NCBI RefSeq assembly: GCF_009193355.1
Contig: NZ_WBVT01000014.1
Location: 1 to 61,695 of the forward strand
Direction of reading: 5' to 3'
Source of the DNA: Bifidobacterium leontopitheci
GTDB lineage: Bacteria > Actinomycetota > Actinomycetes > Actinomycetales > Bifidobacteriaceae
Length of the DNA: 61,695 nucleotides
The notes under the pieces are model-generated. The model had not been told where the DNA came from. It did not search any database and worked only from the letters and a program-made list of their open reading frames with translations. A program made the position numbers and the translations under genes. Positions 60,816 through 61,695 of this stretch are shown here, piece after piece; the first letter of the stretch is position 1; every line of letters begins with the position of its first letter.

Positions 60816-60861
60816 GTGACCGGTTACAACCACAACCATTGTAGCGTGTAATCGCTTGCGA
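60816..60861 (-). promoter_or_regulatory. Operator and promoter candidate of the cytoplasmic GH43 gene
   Basis: GTGACCGGTTAC lies at 60816-60827 and a second palindrome TCGCTTGCGA at 60852-60861. On the minus strand a TACAAT -10 candidate (60838-60843) lies between them, so the operator is just downstream of the -10, as at the GH2-GH95 gene. The order of the two palindromes relative to the gene is the same as at the anchored genes. Confidence 0.68.
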
Positions 60862-61120
60862 TGCGATAGGGTGGCGTGTGACAGGGCGCGGACGACAGCG
60901 GGGATTCGCTGCGCGCACCGTGAAATCCCGGCGCTCTCCCGCGAGGTGATTCTCGGATAAAGAAGCCCGGGAACCGTGCCGTGCCAGTGGCGACCAGCGG
61001 TTTTCAGCGGAGACCGGGCGGCCATTCTCCCGATATTCTCCCATGAGAGGACCCGCACAATACCGTGAACGGCCCGCCGTGCAGCCAGTCACCGCCTATG
61101 CGTCCGGATCTCCGCCGGAT

Positions 61121-61286
61121 TCGGCCTGTTTTGAGGCGCATTCCCGAGTAGGCGGGCATCGCCCCAAATACATCGGGAAATACGTGCGGTAAGAACGGCT
61201 TCATTCCGCCACTCACCGCCGCGATTCCACCCCCGATACTCGGCGCTATGCCCGCCTACTCCGGAATGCATTCCAAAACAGGCCGA
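61121..61286. repeat. Long inverted repeat near right edge
   Basis: Segment 61121-61163 (containing TCGGCCTGTTTTG and GAGTAGGCGGGCAT) is matched in inverted orientation by 61242-61286 (ATGCCCGCCTACTC and CAAAACAGGCCGA) with a few differences. The 78-bp middle has no open frame of note. It may be a small mobile element or structured RNA. DNA at 60880-61120 shows nothing clear. Confidence 0.7.
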
Positions 61287-61410
61287 TTTGCGCTGACTGC
61301 CATTGCGACAGTACTCCTTCCGCAGCCTTGCGGCACTCCACAACCTCTCCGGCAGTCCTGATGGGAGCACTGCCAGCCGTGGACGCATTGAATGGTCGTG
61401 GCCCCTCCCG

Positions 61411-61490
61411 GGCGCGAACGGAAGCGGATGCCGTCGTCGCCGGCCGTTGCGCACGGATGCCGGGGCCCTCCTGGGCGCGAACGGAAGCGA
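61411..61490. repeat. Two units of a 63-bp-spaced repeat
   Basis: GGCGCGAACGGAAGC occurs at 61411 and again at 61474, 63 bp apart, with CTCC before each. This is a different sequence with the same spacing as the main arrays. From 61495 to the window end I see no gene or site. Confidence 0.6.
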
Positions 61491-61695
61491 AATCCTCCGA
61501 ATGGTTTCCGACCGGTGACAATCCCTTTCCCAAGTAGGAATGGAGGCGATAAACGTGTGACCGTGTATCCTCGCCTCGCCCGGCGTCTGCACTCTCACCT
61601 GTGTCGGTGACTACACCCGCACCGTAATGGCCTCACCCGCATGCGCGCCTCCGCCCCGCCCCGCGAACCCGCATGAACGCGCGCCGACCATGCCC

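Noticed and set aside
59937..61058. Long minus-strand frame covering the GH43 leader
   Set aside because: It overlaps the GH43 gene in another frame and is made largely of repeat DNA.

Overview
The window is chromosomal DNA of a high-GC actinobacterium and looks like a Bifidobacterium (species not determined). It covers the replication-origin neighbourhood followed by a block of very large secreted, wall-anchored carbohydrate-active proteins. The genus call rests on the gene order gidB-jag-yidC-yidD-rnpA-rpmH / dnaA-dnaN-recF-DUF721-gyrB-gyrA-DUF3566, the GTG/TTG starts, the FIVAR and Ig-like anchored glycosidases, and the enzyme repertoire (GH43_24-like, GH30_5-like, GH2, GH95).

Layout. 1-954: no gene; a cluster of DnaA boxes (141-304), then mobile-looking palindromic repeats. 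955-4224: leftward replication-proximal genes (rsmG, jag, yidC, yidD, rnpA, rpmH), with two perfect or near-perfect parS sites inside rsmG. 4225-6946: oriC DNA on both sides of dnaA, with many DnaA boxes. 6947-17140: rightward dnaN, recF, dciA (DUF721), gyrB, gyrA and a DUF3566 membrane protein. 17141-18759: non-coding repeat arrays. 18760-60342: the accessory block, with five giant anchored proteins of 1198-2930 aa, one cytoplasmic GH43, a LacI-family regulator, a DUF234-type ATPase and a RhuM-Fic protein. 60343-61695: regulatory and repeat DNA, no convincing gene.

How the accessory genes may work together. The recognisable enzymes fit stepwise degradation of a type II arabinogalactan-like glycan outside the cell. 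A GH43_24-like exo-beta-1,3-galactanase is fused to a beta-helix domain, a GH30_5-like enzyme would cut beta-1,6-galactan side chains, and a GH2 beta-galactosidase is fused to a GH95 alpha-L-fucosidase or alpha-L-galactosidase. A cytoplasmic GH43_24-like enzyme would finish imported products. Three paralogous beta-helix proteins of unknown substrate complete the set. All five surface proteins end in the same non-canonical sorting signal LSKTG plus a membrane helix and an Arg-rich tail. Four of them and the cytoplasmic GH43 share a palindromic operator (core GTGACCGGTTAC) next to a second palindrome (AAGCGCTT or similar). The GH30 gene diverges from the LacI gene over variant sites. This looks like one regulon. 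No transporter and no sortase gene lies in the window.

The most unusual signal is non-coding. At many intergenic sites there are arrays of imperfect palindromes whose spacing is fixed for each sequence family: 63 bp for two main families and one minor pair, 52 bp for another, 41 bp for another. These values are close to 6, 5 and 4 turns of B-DNA. Stems are conserved, 14-bp loops and 11-bp spacers keep their length while changing sequence, and the same loop order recurs at distant loci. I do not recognise these arrays as a named family.
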